DNA of 64,000 nt from Pseudonocardia halophobica (lineage in GTDB: Bacteria > Actinomycetota > Actinomycetes > Mycobacteriales > Pseudonocardiaceae), in contig NZ_BSFQ01000026.1 in the NCBI RefSeq assembly GCF_027922425.1, forward strand, positions 1-64,000, given 5' to 3'. The notes under the pieces are model-generated. The model had not been told where the DNA came from and searched no databases. It worked only from the letters and a program-made list of their open reading frames with translations. Shown piece by piece: positions 16,994-24,315 of the stretch. Each line of letters opens with the position of its first letter. The first letter of the stretch is position 1. Position numbers and translations under genes: made by a program.

Positions 16994-17006
16994 CAGCAGA
17001 GCTCCA

Positions 17007-17231
17007 TCAGAAGATGTCGATCTCCTCGCCGGTGTCGGTGTCGTGCACCGTCAGCGCCCCCGACGGACAGGCGCGGGCGAGGTCGAGCGCCCGCGCGTCG
17101 CCCGGTTCGGGGGCGCCGGCCACCGGCGTGGCGATCTCCTCGTCGTCGAAGCGGAAGAGGTCGGGGGCGTCGGCCACGCACTTCCCCGAGCTCATGCACA
17201 CGTCGCGGTCGACGTCGATCCGGTAGCTCAT
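17007..17231 (-). CDS. [3Fe-4S] ferredoxin, P450 redox partner
   Basis: A 74-residue ferredoxin (ATG 17231) of the short actinobacterial type. Three cluster cysteines are present: Cys12, Cys18 and Cys55-Pro56. The residue between the first two, where a [4Fe-4S] protein would have a fourth Cys, is Ser, which indicates a [3Fe-4S] cluster. The start codon overlaps the stop of the upstream P450 by 4 bp, so the two are translationally coupled and the ferredoxin should deliver electrons to that P450. No ferredoxin reductase is encoded nearby. Confidence 0.88.
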   Translation of the reverse strand: MSYRIDVDRDVCMSSGKCVADAPDLFRFDDEEIATPVAGAPEPGDARALDLARACPSGALTVHDTDTGEEIDIF

Positions 17232-18451
17232 GCGCCTTCCCCCAGCAGGACGGGATAGGTGCCCCAGTAGGGCCGTGCGGTGGCGGTGTCGCGCTGCGGC
17301 GGATGACCGGGGTCGCGGCGCACCCCGGCCCGGAACATCCGCTGCACCGCGCCGGTGACCAGGCCGAACAGGTGCTCGTCCGGGTCCGTGCCCGGCCGCG
17401 CCACCACGCCCGCGGCCAGGTCCTGCCCGATGCAGACGTGCATGCCCGCGGCGAAGCTCAGCCCGAAGGGCGCCACGCCGGGCGGCGGGGTGCGGTGCGG
17501 GCGGAACTCGGCGGCGTCGGGACCGAAGAGCTCCGGGTCCCGGTTGAGCGCCTGCAGGTCGATGACGACCGTGGCGCCCTCCGGGATCTCGACGCCGGAG
17601 CGCAGGGTCACGGGCGCGAGCGCGCGCCGCATGCCGGTCGGGCTGGACGGGTTGAGCCGCACGGTCTCGTGCACCGCGCGCTGCACGAACAACGCGTCGG
17701 TCCGCGCCGCCCCGGCGTCCTCGGGATGCTCCTCGAGCCAGCCGAGGAGATGGTCGATGGTCCGCACGAAGGCGGTCGCGCTGGTGTGCGCGCCGGCGAG
17801 CAGGTAGAACGCGACCTCGCGGCGGATGACCTCCCACGGCAGGTCGAGCTCGTCCGCGTGCCGCAGCAGGGTGGTCAGGACGTCCCGCGGGACGTCGACC
17901 TCCTCGCCGGCGGCCTCGCGCGCCAGCAGGTCGCGGCGCCGGGCGGCGGAGGGGGCGAGGAACTCGGCGTCCCAGTCCTCCAGTGCCTGCGCGACGGCCG
18001 TGCGCAGGGCCTCCCGGTCCCCGGTCGCGTGGACCATCGTGGCGCCCTCGATGAAGCGGGCGTTGTAGTCGTAGAGCCGCCCGGTCTCCTCGGTGGTGCC
18101 CAGCGGCCGGTCGATCCCCGCGGTGAGCGCGGCCAGGTTGAGCATCAGCTCGTGCCCGAGGTGCACGAGGTCGACGCCGCCCGCGGCCTCGTACCGGGCC
18201 AGGGTCTCGTCGGTGACCCGCGGGAACAGCTCGCGCTCGTAGCGCTCGAACACCTCCCGGCGGAACATCCGGTTCTCCACGCGGCGCCGGTCGCGGTGCT
18301 CCTGCCCGTGCAGGTTGACCAGCACCCCGGACATGACGACCTCGCCGGCGTCGTACAGCGCCTGCCGGAGGTCCTTGCTGCGGTAGGCGTCGTGCGCGTC
18401 GGCGAAGGTGCTGAGGACGATCGGTGCGGTCTCGCGGGCGGTGGTGCTCAC
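17228..18451 (-). CDS. Cytochrome P450, unusual I helix (first of a paralogous pair)
   Basis: A 407-residue soluble P450. The K-helix ExxR is ETVR and the haem loop is FAAGMHVCIG. The I-helix oxygen-activation motif, normally [AG]Gx[DE]T[TS], reads AGAHTS, with His in place of the acidic residue. After the cysteine the L helix is interrupted by a loop (GVVARPGTDPDEHLFG) before VTGAVQRMF. It is clearly a paralogue of the P450 at 18748: both share LYDAG, LHG-x-(D/E)HR and RRRVENR-(L/M)-FRR. It starts at GTG 18451, overlapping a mini-ORF, and is followed by its ferredoxin. Operator site 5 precedes the unit. Confidence 0.9.
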   Translation of the reverse strand: MSTTARETAPIVLSTFADAHDAYRSKDLRQALYDAGEVVMSGVLVNLHGQEHRDRRRVENRMFRREVFERYERELFPRVTDETLARYEAAGGVDLVHLGHELMLNLAALTAGIDRPLGTTEETGRLYDYNARFIEGATMVHATGDREALRTAVAQALEDWDAEFLAPSAARRRDLLAREAAGEEVDVPRDVLTTLLRHADELDLPWEVIRREVAFYLLAGAHTSATAFVRTIDHLLGWLEEHPEDAGAARTDALFVQRAVHETVRLNPSSPTGMRRALAPVTLRSGVEIPEGATVVIDLQALNRDPELFGPDAAEFRPHRTPPPGVAPFGLSFAAGMHVCIGQDLAAGVVARPGTDPDEHLFGLVTGAVQRMFRAGVRRDPGHPPQRDTATARPYWGTYPVLLGEGA

Positions 18452-18555
18452 GCTTCCTCCTCGATGGCGGGGACGGTGGCCGTGCCCGCGGGCCCGGTGC
18501 CGAGCACCACGACGTCCGCCTCGACGCGGACGGGTCTGCGTACGGGTCCGGCCAC
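18448..18555 (-). CDS. Mini-ORF with a solitary dinucleotide-binding motif, coupled to the P450
   Basis: A 35-residue frame from GTG 18555 to the TGA at 18448-18450. AAAGGCGG is a good ribosome site just upstream. It encodes a perfect N-terminal FAD/NAD-binding strand-turn (VEADVVVLGTGPAGTA) followed at once by TVPAIEEEA and the stop. The stop overlaps the GTG of the P450, so it may act as a translation-coupling leader. It looks like the first 25 codons of a flavoprotein (perhaps a lost ferredoxin reductase or oxidoreductase) whose body has been deleted. An alternative start is GTG 18570. It is too short to be sure it is translated. Confidence 0.5.
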   Translation of the reverse strand: MAGPVRRPVRVEADVVVLGTGPAGTATVPAIEEEA

Positions 18556-18612
18556 GGTGCCGCCTTTCACGAGGTCCCCGGGGGCTGTCCGACCCTGACG
18601 TGTGCTCCGGAC

Positions 18613-18632
18613 GGCGTCAAGACCCTAACGAC
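18613..18632. promoter_or_regulatory. Palindromic operator, site 5
   Basis: GGCGTCAAGACCCTAACGAC, halves GGCGTCA and TAACGAC with a 6-bp spacer. On the minus strand it contains TAGGGT, so the site overlaps the likely -10 of the mini-ORF/P450/ferredoxin/SDR unit, 57 bp before the mini-ORF. Confidence 0.7.
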
Positions 18633-18707
18633 GCCACGACCCGCGTCGCTCCCTCCCCGGCCCGCCGAGCTGCACGGGCTCCCCCAGGACCGCGTACCGG
18701 TGCTAGC

Positions 18708-18727
18708 GTCGTTAGGACCATCACGCC
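18708..18727. promoter_or_regulatory. Palindromic operator, site 6
   Basis: GTCGTTAGGACCATCACGCC, halves GTCGTTA and TCACGCC with a 6-bp spacer. A TAGCGT hexamer (18704-18709) overlaps its left edge as a candidate -10. It lies 20 bp upstream of the rightward P450 start. Sites 5 and 6 serve the divergent P450 promoters. Confidence 0.65.
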
Positions 18728-18747
18728 GAGGTGAACCGGGAACGCCG

Positions 18748-19965
18748 ATGCAGACGATCACCCTCGCCGGCTACGCGGACGTCCGCGAGGCCTACCGCCA
18801 GCACGATCTCGAGCAGGCCCTGTACGACGCGGGCGGCGTGGTGATGGCGGACAGCCTCCTCGTGCTGCACGGCGCGGACCACCGCAGGCGCCGCCGGGTG
18901 GAGAACCGGCTGTTCCGCCGCGGCACGTTCCGGTACTGGGAGCGGGCCTTCCTGCGGGACGTCGTCACGGACACCCTGGCCCCGTTCGCCGCCGCGGGCC
19001 GCGCCGACCTGCTGGAGCTCGGCTACCGCACGATCATGAACCTCACCGCGATGGTGGCCGGGCTGGACAGGCCCACCGGCAGCGTCGAGGAGGTCGACGC
19101 CGCGGTCGACGCGCTGTACCGCTTCGCGAAGAAGTTCTCCGAGGGCGCCACGATCGTCCACACCACCCGCGATCCCGGAAAGGTGCGGGCCGAGGTGGCC
19201 GCGGCGTTGGAGGAGTTCGACGCGCTCTTCCTCCAGCCGTCGATCGCGCGCCGGGAGGCCCTGCTCACCCGGTTCGCCGCCGGGGAGATCACCGAGGAGG
19301 ACCTGCCCCGGGACGTGCTCACCGCGCTGCTGCGCAACTGGGACGAGCTGGGGATCGACCGGGATGTCCTGCGCCGCGAGTGCGCCTTCTACCTGCAGGC
19401 GGGCTCGCACTCGACCGCCGACGCGTTCACGCACGCCGCGGACGACTTCTTCGCGTGGGCGAAGCGGGAGCCGGCCGCGGCGGACAAGGCCCGGCACGAC
19501 CCGGCGCTGCTGCAGCGCTGCGTGTACGAGACGCTGCGGCTGCACCCCGCCAGTCCCGTCGCCCAGCGCCGGGCGCTCGCCCCGATCAGCCTGCGGGGCG
19601 GGACCGAGATCCCGGAGGGCTCGTTCGTGGTCCTCGACATCGCGGCGGCCAACCGGGACCCGAAGGTCTTCGACCGGCCCGAGGTCTACGACCCGCTGCG
19701 CGAGGTGCCCGCGGACGTGCCGCGGTGGGGCCACGCCTTCGGTGGCGGCATGCACGCCTGCATCGGTACCGAGCTGGCCGGCGGTGTGCCCGCGCCCGAG
19801 GGGCACCCGGTGAGCGAGTCCGAGCGGGTGCTCGGCACCGTCACCCTCATGCTGGAGGCGCTGCTCGCGGCGGGCGGGCGGCCGGATCCGGACGCCGCCC
19901 CGCAGCGCGACCCGCACTCGGCGCGCGACCACTTCGCGTCGTACCCGGTGGTCTTCGAGGGATGA
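18748..19965 (+). CDS. Cytochrome P450, unusual I helix (second of a paralogous pair)
   Basis: A 405-residue P450 with ExxR (ETLR) and haem loop FGGGMHACIG. As in its neighbour, the I helix has His instead of the acidic residue (AGSHST), and an extra loop (GGVPAPEGHPVSESERVLG) follows the haem Cys. ATG 18748 is chosen because it falls just after operator site 6; the frame stays open upstream but would cross the promoter. It leads a four-gene chain of 4-bp overlaps with the epoxide hydrolase, luciferase-like monooxygenase and SnoaL-like genes. The direct coupling to an epoxide hydrolase suggests that it epoxidises an alkene. Confidence 0.9.
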   Translation: MQTITLAGYADVREAYRQHDLEQALYDAGGVVMADSLLVLHGADHRRRRRVENRLFRRGTFRYWERAFLRDVVTDTLAPFAAAGRADLLELGYRTIMNLTAMVAGLDRPTGSVEEVDAAVDALYRFAKKFSEGATIVHTTRDPGKVRAEVAAALEEFDALFLQPSIARREALLTRFAAGEITEEDLPRDVLTALLRNWDELGIDRDVLRRECAFYLQAGSHSTADAFTHAADDFFAWAKREPAAADKARHDPALLQRCVYETLRLHPASPVAQRRALAPISLRGGTEIPEGSFVVLDIAAANRDPKVFDRPEVYDPLREVPADVPRWGHAFGGGMHACIGTELAGGVPAPEGHPVSESERVLGTVTLMLEALLAAGGRPDPDAAPQRDPHSARDHFASYPVVFEG

Positions 19966-20345
19966 GCGCGCGGGCGGTCGTCGAGAGGTTCCTCGCCGCG
20001 GTGGGGGCGGGCGACGCCGCGGCGGCCGCGGCCTGCTTCGCCCCGGACGCCACCTACGCGAACATGCCCCATCCACCGGTGCGCGGGCCGGAGGGGGTGC
20101 GGCGGCTGCTCGCCCCGATCCTCGACCGGTCCGAGTACGTGGAGTGGGAGATCGTCACGGCGAGCTACGCTGAGCACCGGGCCTGGCTGGAGCGGGTGGA
20201 CCGGTTCCGGATCGACGGCCGCGAGTACGCCATCGAGTGCAACGGCGTGGTGGAGGTCGACCCGGCCACCGGGCTCATCGCGGCCTTCCGGGACTACGTG
20301 GACCTGCAGGTCTGGTGGGAGCGGCTCGGGGACGTGCTGGGATGA
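19962..20345 (+). CDS. Limonene-1,2-epoxide hydrolase-type epoxide hydrolase
   Basis: A 127-residue NTF2-like protein with the complete catalytic set of Rhodococcus limonene-1,2-epoxide hydrolase: Tyr32 and Asn34 (ATYANMP), Arg78 and Asp80 (ERVD), and Asp111 (FRDYVD). The spacings between these residues equal those of Tyr53/Asn55/Arg99/Asp101/Asp132 in the known enzyme. It would add water to an epoxide in one step to give a vicinal diol. ATG 19962 overlaps the P450 stop (ATGA), and the gene overlaps the monooxygenase start in the same way, so the P450 and this hydrolase probably act in sequence. Confidence 0.88.
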   Translation: MSARAVVERFLAAVGAGDAAAAAACFAPDATYANMPHPPVRGPEGVRRLLAPILDRSEYVEWEIVTASYAEHRAWLERVDRFRIDGREYAIECNGVVEVDPATGLIAAFRDYVDLQVWWERLGDVLG

Positions 20346-21319
20346 CGCTGCAGGTCGGCGTCGGGCTGTGGACCGGGCAGGGCGCCGACGCCCGACGGAG
20401 CTACGGCGAGGTCGCCGAGCTCGCGGTGGCGGCCGAGCGGGCCGGCTTCGACTCCTTCTGGGTCACCGAGCACCACGGCCTGCCCGACGGCTACCTCCCC
20501 TCCCCGCTCACGGTGCTGGCCGCGCTCGCGCCCGTGACCAGCCGGATCTCCCTCGGCACCGGCGTGGTCCTCGCCCCGCTGCACCATCCGCTGCGCCTCG
20601 CCGAGGACGCCGCCGTGGTCGACCTGCTCAGCGGCGGGCGGCTCGTCCTCGGGCTGGGCATCGGGTACGCCGCCCACGAGTACCGGGCGTTCGGCGTGGA
20701 CCCGGCGACCCGCGGCGCGCGGCTGGAGGCCCTGGTCGGCGCGCTGCGGCAGGCGTGGACCGGCGAGCCGTTCTCCTGCCCCGTCCTCGGGCTGGACGAC
20801 GTCCGCGTCACCCCGGCGCCGGGGCGTCGGATCCCGATCTGGCTCGGCGGGTACGCGGCCGTCGCCGTGGACCGGGCGGGCCGGATCACCGACGGGCACC
20901 TCGTCGGGCGGGGCGAGCCGGCCATCGTGGACGCCGCGTCGGCGCAGCTCGGGAGCCCGCGCCCCGGGTTCACCCGGGCCGTCACCGTGGCCTGTGTGCT
21001 CGACGCCCCGGGCGGTGGCGCCGGCTCGGCCCGCGCGGCCTTCGCCGTCCAGCAACGGGCCTACGAGGCGATCCAGGCCGGGCGCACGGTGTACTCCCGC
21101 TCGGTCGCCGTCGGGGCGGACGTGGACGCGTACGTGCAGGTCAGTGGCGACGCCGACGCCGTCGTGGCCGGTCTGCGCGGCGTGCTCGCGGCACTGGGCG
21201 GCTGGCCGGACGTGCACCTCGTCCTGCGGCTGCTGTTCCCCGAGCCGCTGGAGGTGCAGCGGGAGCGGCTTGCGACGTTCGGCAGGGAGATCCTGCCCCG
21301 GCTCCGGGAGGGCACGTGA
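20342..21319 (+). CDS. LLM-class (luciferase-like, FMN or F420) oxidoreductase
   Basis: A 325-residue bacterial luciferase-like TIM barrel. The N-terminal VGVGLWTGQG...AELAVAAERAGFDSFWVTEHHG pattern, LAALAPVTSRISLGTGVVLAPLHHPLRLAEDAAVVDLLSGGRLVLGLGIGY, and the later RIPIWLGGY strand are family hallmarks. In actinobacteria such proteins use reduced F420 or FMN for hydride transfer or Baeyer-Villiger-like oxygenation; the sequence alone does not decide between these. ATG 20342 overlaps the stop of the epoxide hydrolase, and the C-terminus overlaps the SnoaL-like gene, so all four proteins of the unit are translationally coupled. Confidence 0.85.
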   Translation: MTLQVGVGLWTGQGADARRSYGEVAELAVAAERAGFDSFWVTEHHGLPDGYLPSPLTVLAALAPVTSRISLGTGVVLAPLHHPLRLAEDAAVVDLLSGGRLVLGLGIGYAAHEYRAFGVDPATRGARLEALVGALRQAWTGEPFSCPVLGLDDVRVTPAPGRRIPIWLGGYAAVAVDRAGRITDGHLVGRGEPAIVDAASAQLGSPRPGFTRAVTVACVLDAPGGGAGSARAAFAVQQRAYEAIQAGRTVYSRSVAVGADVDAYVQVSGDADAVVAGLRGVLAALGGWPDVHLVLRLLFPEPLEVQRERLATFGREILPRLREGT

Positions 21320-21771
21320 GGTTCGAGGACCGGGCCGCCATCGCCGACGTGATGGCCCTGTACTGCGAGCGGGTCGACGAGTACGACATCGACGCCGTCG
21401 CCGCGCTCTTCACCCCGGACTGCGTGACGGACTACGGGCCCGGCCGCGGCGGCCTGGTCACCGGGCGGGACGCGGTCCGGGACCGGATCGCCGCGGGTCA
21501 GGCGCAGTTCCGGCGCACCCACCACCAGCTCGGCCAGAGCCGGGTCACCTTCGACCCGGCCGACCCGGACCGCGCCACCGCCGTCACCTACGTGACCGCG
21601 AGCCACGAGGAGTGGGAGGGCCGGCAGTGGCGCGCCCACCTGCGCTACGTCGACGTCGTCGCCCGCACCCCAGCCGGCTGGCGGTTGGCCGAGCGCCGGG
21701 TGCACGCCGCGGTGATAGAGAACCGGCCGGAGATCGACTGGGTGTGGGTGCCGCGGCGGGAGCCGGCGTGA
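21316..21771 (+). CDS. SnoaL-like (NTF2 fold) protein
   Basis: A 151-residue SnoaL_4-type protein: ALYCERVDEYDIDAVAALFTPDCVTDYGPGRGG is the usual opening (helix, 'D-x-D-x-v-a-alFt-dD'). TTHHQLGQSRVTF-like and HLRYVDVVARTPAGWRLAERRV strands follow. The family includes small isomerases, cyclases, hydroxylating-dioxygenase small subunits and non-catalytic pocket proteins. GTG 21316 overlaps the stop of the LLM gene (GTGA). It is the last gene of the P450-led unit; its role is probably hydration, isomerisation or ligand binding, by context only. Confidence 0.8.
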   Translation: MRFEDRAAIADVMALYCERVDEYDIDAVAALFTPDCVTDYGPGRGGLVTGRDAVRDRIAAGQAQFRRTHHQLGQSRVTFDPADPDRATAVTYVTASHEEWEGRQWRAHLRYVDVVARTPAGWRLAERRVHAAVIENRPEIDWVWVPRREPA

Positions 21772-21790
21772 GACCTCGACGAGCCGAAGC

Positions 21791-21810
21791 GGCGTTAGGC
21801 TCCTGACGAC
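21791..21810. promoter_or_regulatory. Palindromic operator, site 7
   Basis: GGCGTTAGGCTCCTGACGAC, halves GGCGTTA and TGACGAC with a 6-bp spacer. It lies 20 bp after the end of the SnoaL-like gene and 188 bp upstream of the molybdenum hydroxylase. With site 8 it forms a tandem pair 110 bp apart, which would allow looping or two promoters. Confidence 0.7.
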
Positions 21811-21900
21811 CACAAGGGAGTCGCAAGGGCGCAGTTGTCGGTCAGGGCGCGGCATCCGGAATCGGGGCACGTGCCGATCCCCTTGCGACGGCCGGGTACC

Positions 21901-21920
21901 GACGTTAGGTTCCTAGCGTC
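21901..21920. promoter_or_regulatory. Palindromic operator, site 8
   Basis: GACGTTAGGTTCCTAGCGTC, a near-perfect palindrome (GACGTTAGG/CCTAGCGTC), 78 bp upstream of the molybdenum hydroxylase large subunit. Its right half includes TAGCGT (21914-21919), a candidate -10 element, so binding would occlude the promoter. Confidence 0.75.
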
Positions 21921-21998
21921 GGTCGGCAGTGACCGGGGGCACATGCTCCCGGCCACCCACCACACGGCCGGTAGGTACAGGACGAGGAGGTCCGGATC

Positions 21999-24314
21999 AT
22001 GGGCTCGATGGTCGGCGCGGCGGTGGTCCGCAAGGAGGACCCGGCCCTGCTCACCGGGCGTGGCACGTACGTCGACGACGTCCGGCTCCCCGGCACGGTG
22101 CACATGGCCTACGTGCGCTCCTACCTCGCACACGCCCGCATCCTGTCGGTCGACACCAGCGAGGCGGCGGCCATGCCCGGCGTGCTCGGCGTGTGGACGA
22201 ACGCCGACCTGGAGGGCCTGCCGCCGAACCGGTCCGTGCCCGGCATGGAGCGGCCGTGCCTGGCGAAGGACCGGGTGCACTTCGTCGGGGAGTGCGTCGC
22301 GGTCGTCGTCGCGACGGACCGGTACCTCGCCGCCGACGCCGCCGAGGCGGTCCTCGTGGAGTACGAGGAGCTGCCGGTGATGGCGTCGATCGCCGCCGCG
22401 ACCGCCGAGGACGCCGTGCCGATCATCGAGGGCACGGCCTCCAACGTGGTGCTGGAGCAGGTCCTCTCGGCCACGGACGCCGAGGAGGAGCTCGCCGCCG
22501 CCCCGCACCGGCTCGCGATCCACCTGCGCAACCAGCGCTGCGCCGCGGTGCCGATGGAGCCGACGGTGTGCCTGTCGGACTGGCAGAGCTCCGGCCTCAC
22601 GATCTACGCCACCACCCAGACCCCGCACCACATGCGCAACGAGATGGCGCAGATGTTCGGGCTCTCGCAGCAGGAGGTCCGGGTCGTCGCGCCGGACGTC
22701 GGCGGCGGCTTCGGCGCCAAGGCCTCCTGCTACCCCGAGTTCATCCTCACCGCGGAGCTGTCGCGGCGGCTGCGGCGCCCGGTCAAGTACGTCGAGACCC
22801 GCAGCGAGAACCTCACCTCGATGGTCCACGGCCGGGCCCAGGAGCACGACGTCGAGGTCGGCTTCGACGACGAGGGCCGGCTGCTCGCCCTGCGCGTGCG
22901 GATCACCCAGGACTGCGGCGGCTGGCCCGACGCCACCGGCATCGGGCTGCCCACGCTCACCTCGTTCATGTCCGGCGGTTGCTACAAGATCCCGGTGATC
23001 GCGCCGAGCTTCCGCTCGGTCGTCACCAACACCACCCCGGTCGGCTCGTACCGCGGCGCCGGCCGGCCCGAGGCGTCGTTCATGATCGAGCGGGTGGTCG
23101 ACCACGTCGCCGCCGAGCTCGGCCTCGATCCGCTGGACGTGCGGCGGCGCAACTTCGTCCAGCCCGGCGAGATGCCGTTCGCCACCCAGTTCGAGGGCAT
23201 CGTCTACGACGAGGCGGACTTCCCCGGCGCGCTCGACAAGGTCCTCGAGCACGTCGACTACCCGCAGCTGCGCAAGGAGCAGGCCACCCGGCGGGACGAC
23301 CCGTCGGCGTCGCTGCTCGGCATCGGGTTCTCCACGTTCGTCGAGATGGGCGGCTTCGGCCCCACCCCGCTGTTCGAGCAGTTCGGCTACGTCGGCGGCT
23401 GGGAGTCGGCCAATGTCCGGCTCAACGTCGACGGGTCCGCCGTGATCAAGGTCGGCACGAGCCCGCACGGGCAGGGCCACCAGACCGCCTTCGCGCAGAT
23501 CGTCGCGGACGAGCTGCAGATCGACTTCGACCGGATCACCCTGATCCACGGCGACACCGCCACCGTGCAGGAGGGCATCGGCACGATGGGCAGCCGCGGC
23601 GTGCCCGTCGGCGGCTCCGCGGTGATGAAGGCCGCGATCAAGGTGCGGGACAAGGCGGCGCGGATCGCCGCGCACATGCTCGAGGCGGACGAGTCCGACG
23701 TCGAGCTGGTCGACGGCGAGTTCCGGGTCAAGGGCGCACCGGGCAAGTCCGTGGGCATGGGCGAGGTCGCGGTGCGGGCGTTCAAGCCCCACCTGCTGCC
23801 CGACGGCTTCGACCTCGGCCTCGACGAGACGGCCTTCCACGAGCCGCAGAACCTCTCCTACCCGTCCGGCGCCCACTGCTGCGTGGTCGAGGTCGACCGC
23901 GACACCGGCAAGGTGCGGATCGCCCGGTACGTCGCCGTCGACGACTGCGGCACGGTGATCAACCCGCTGATGGCCAAGGGGCAGATCCACGGCGGCGTCG
24001 CGCAGGGCATCGCCCAGGCGCTGCTCGAGGAGGTCTCCTACGGGCCGGACGGCCAGCCGCTGGCCGGCACCCTGGTCGACTACACGCTGCCCAGCGCCGT
24101 CGACCTCCCCCACTACGAGACCGACCACCTGGTCACGAGGACCAGCTTCAACCCGCTCGGCGCGAAGGGGCTCGGCGAGTCGGGGGCGACCGCCGCGCCG
24201 CAGGCCGTGGTCAACGCGGTGGTCGACGCGCTGTCCCACCTCGGCGTCCGGGACGTCGAGATGCCGTGCACCCCCCAGAAGGTCTGGCGGGTCCTCCAGC
24301 AGAACGGAAGCTGA
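21999..24314 (+). CDS. Molybdenum hydroxylase large subunit (xanthine dehydrogenase / form II CO-dehydrogenase family)
   Basis: A 771-residue molybdopterin-cytosine-dinucleotide-type large subunit. It has the small Ald_Xan domain (about 10-115), then MoCo-binding segments: VVAPDVGGGFGAKA, the active-site loop SYRGAGR (350-356, the form II type, not the AYRCSFR of true CO dehydrogenase), GTSPHGQGHQTAFAQI, and the catalytic Glu727 in GLGESG. Such enzymes hydroxylate N-heterocycles or oxidise aldehydes with water as the oxygen source. A strong GAGGAGG lies 8 bp before ATG 21999. The small [2Fe-2S] subunit follows directly, but no FAD subunit is encoded nearby, as in isoquinoline oxidoreductase. 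Confidence 0.92.
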   Translation: MGSMVGAAVVRKEDPALLTGRGTYVDDVRLPGTVHMAYVRSYLAHARILSVDTSEAAAMPGVLGVWTNADLEGLPPNRSVPGMERPCLAKDRVHFVGECVAVVVATDRYLAADAAEAVLVEYEELPVMASIAAATAEDAVPIIEGTASNVVLEQVLSATDAEEELAAAPHRLAIHLRNQRCAAVPMEPTVCLSDWQSSGLTIYATTQTPHHMRNEMAQMFGLSQQEVRVVAPDVGGGFGAKASCYPEFILTAELSRRLRRPVKYVETRSENLTSMVHGRAQEHDVEVGFDDEGRLLALRVRITQDCGGWPDATGIGLPTLTSFMSGGCYKIPVIAPSFRSVVTNTTPVGSYRGAGRPEASFMIERVVDHVAAELGLDPLDVRRRNFVQPGEMPFATQFEGIVYDEADFPGALDKVLEHVDYPQLRKEQATRRDDPSASLLGIGFSTFVEMGGFGPTPLFEQFGYVGGWESANVRLNVDGSAVIKVGTSPHGQGHQTAFAQIVADELQIDFDRITLIHGDTATVQEGIGTMGSRGVPVGGSAVMKAAIKVRDKAARIAAHMLEADESDVELVDGEFRVKGAPGKSVGMGEVAVRAFKPHLLPDGFDLGLDETAFHEPQNLSYPSGAHCCVVEVDRDTGKVRIARYVAVDDCGTVINPLMAKGQIHGGVAQGIAQALLEEVSYGPDGQPLAGTLVDYTLPSAVDLPHYETDHLVTRTSFNPLGAKGLGESGATAAPQAVVNAVVDALSHLGVRDVEMPCTPQKVWRVLQQNGS

Positions 24315-24315
24315 G

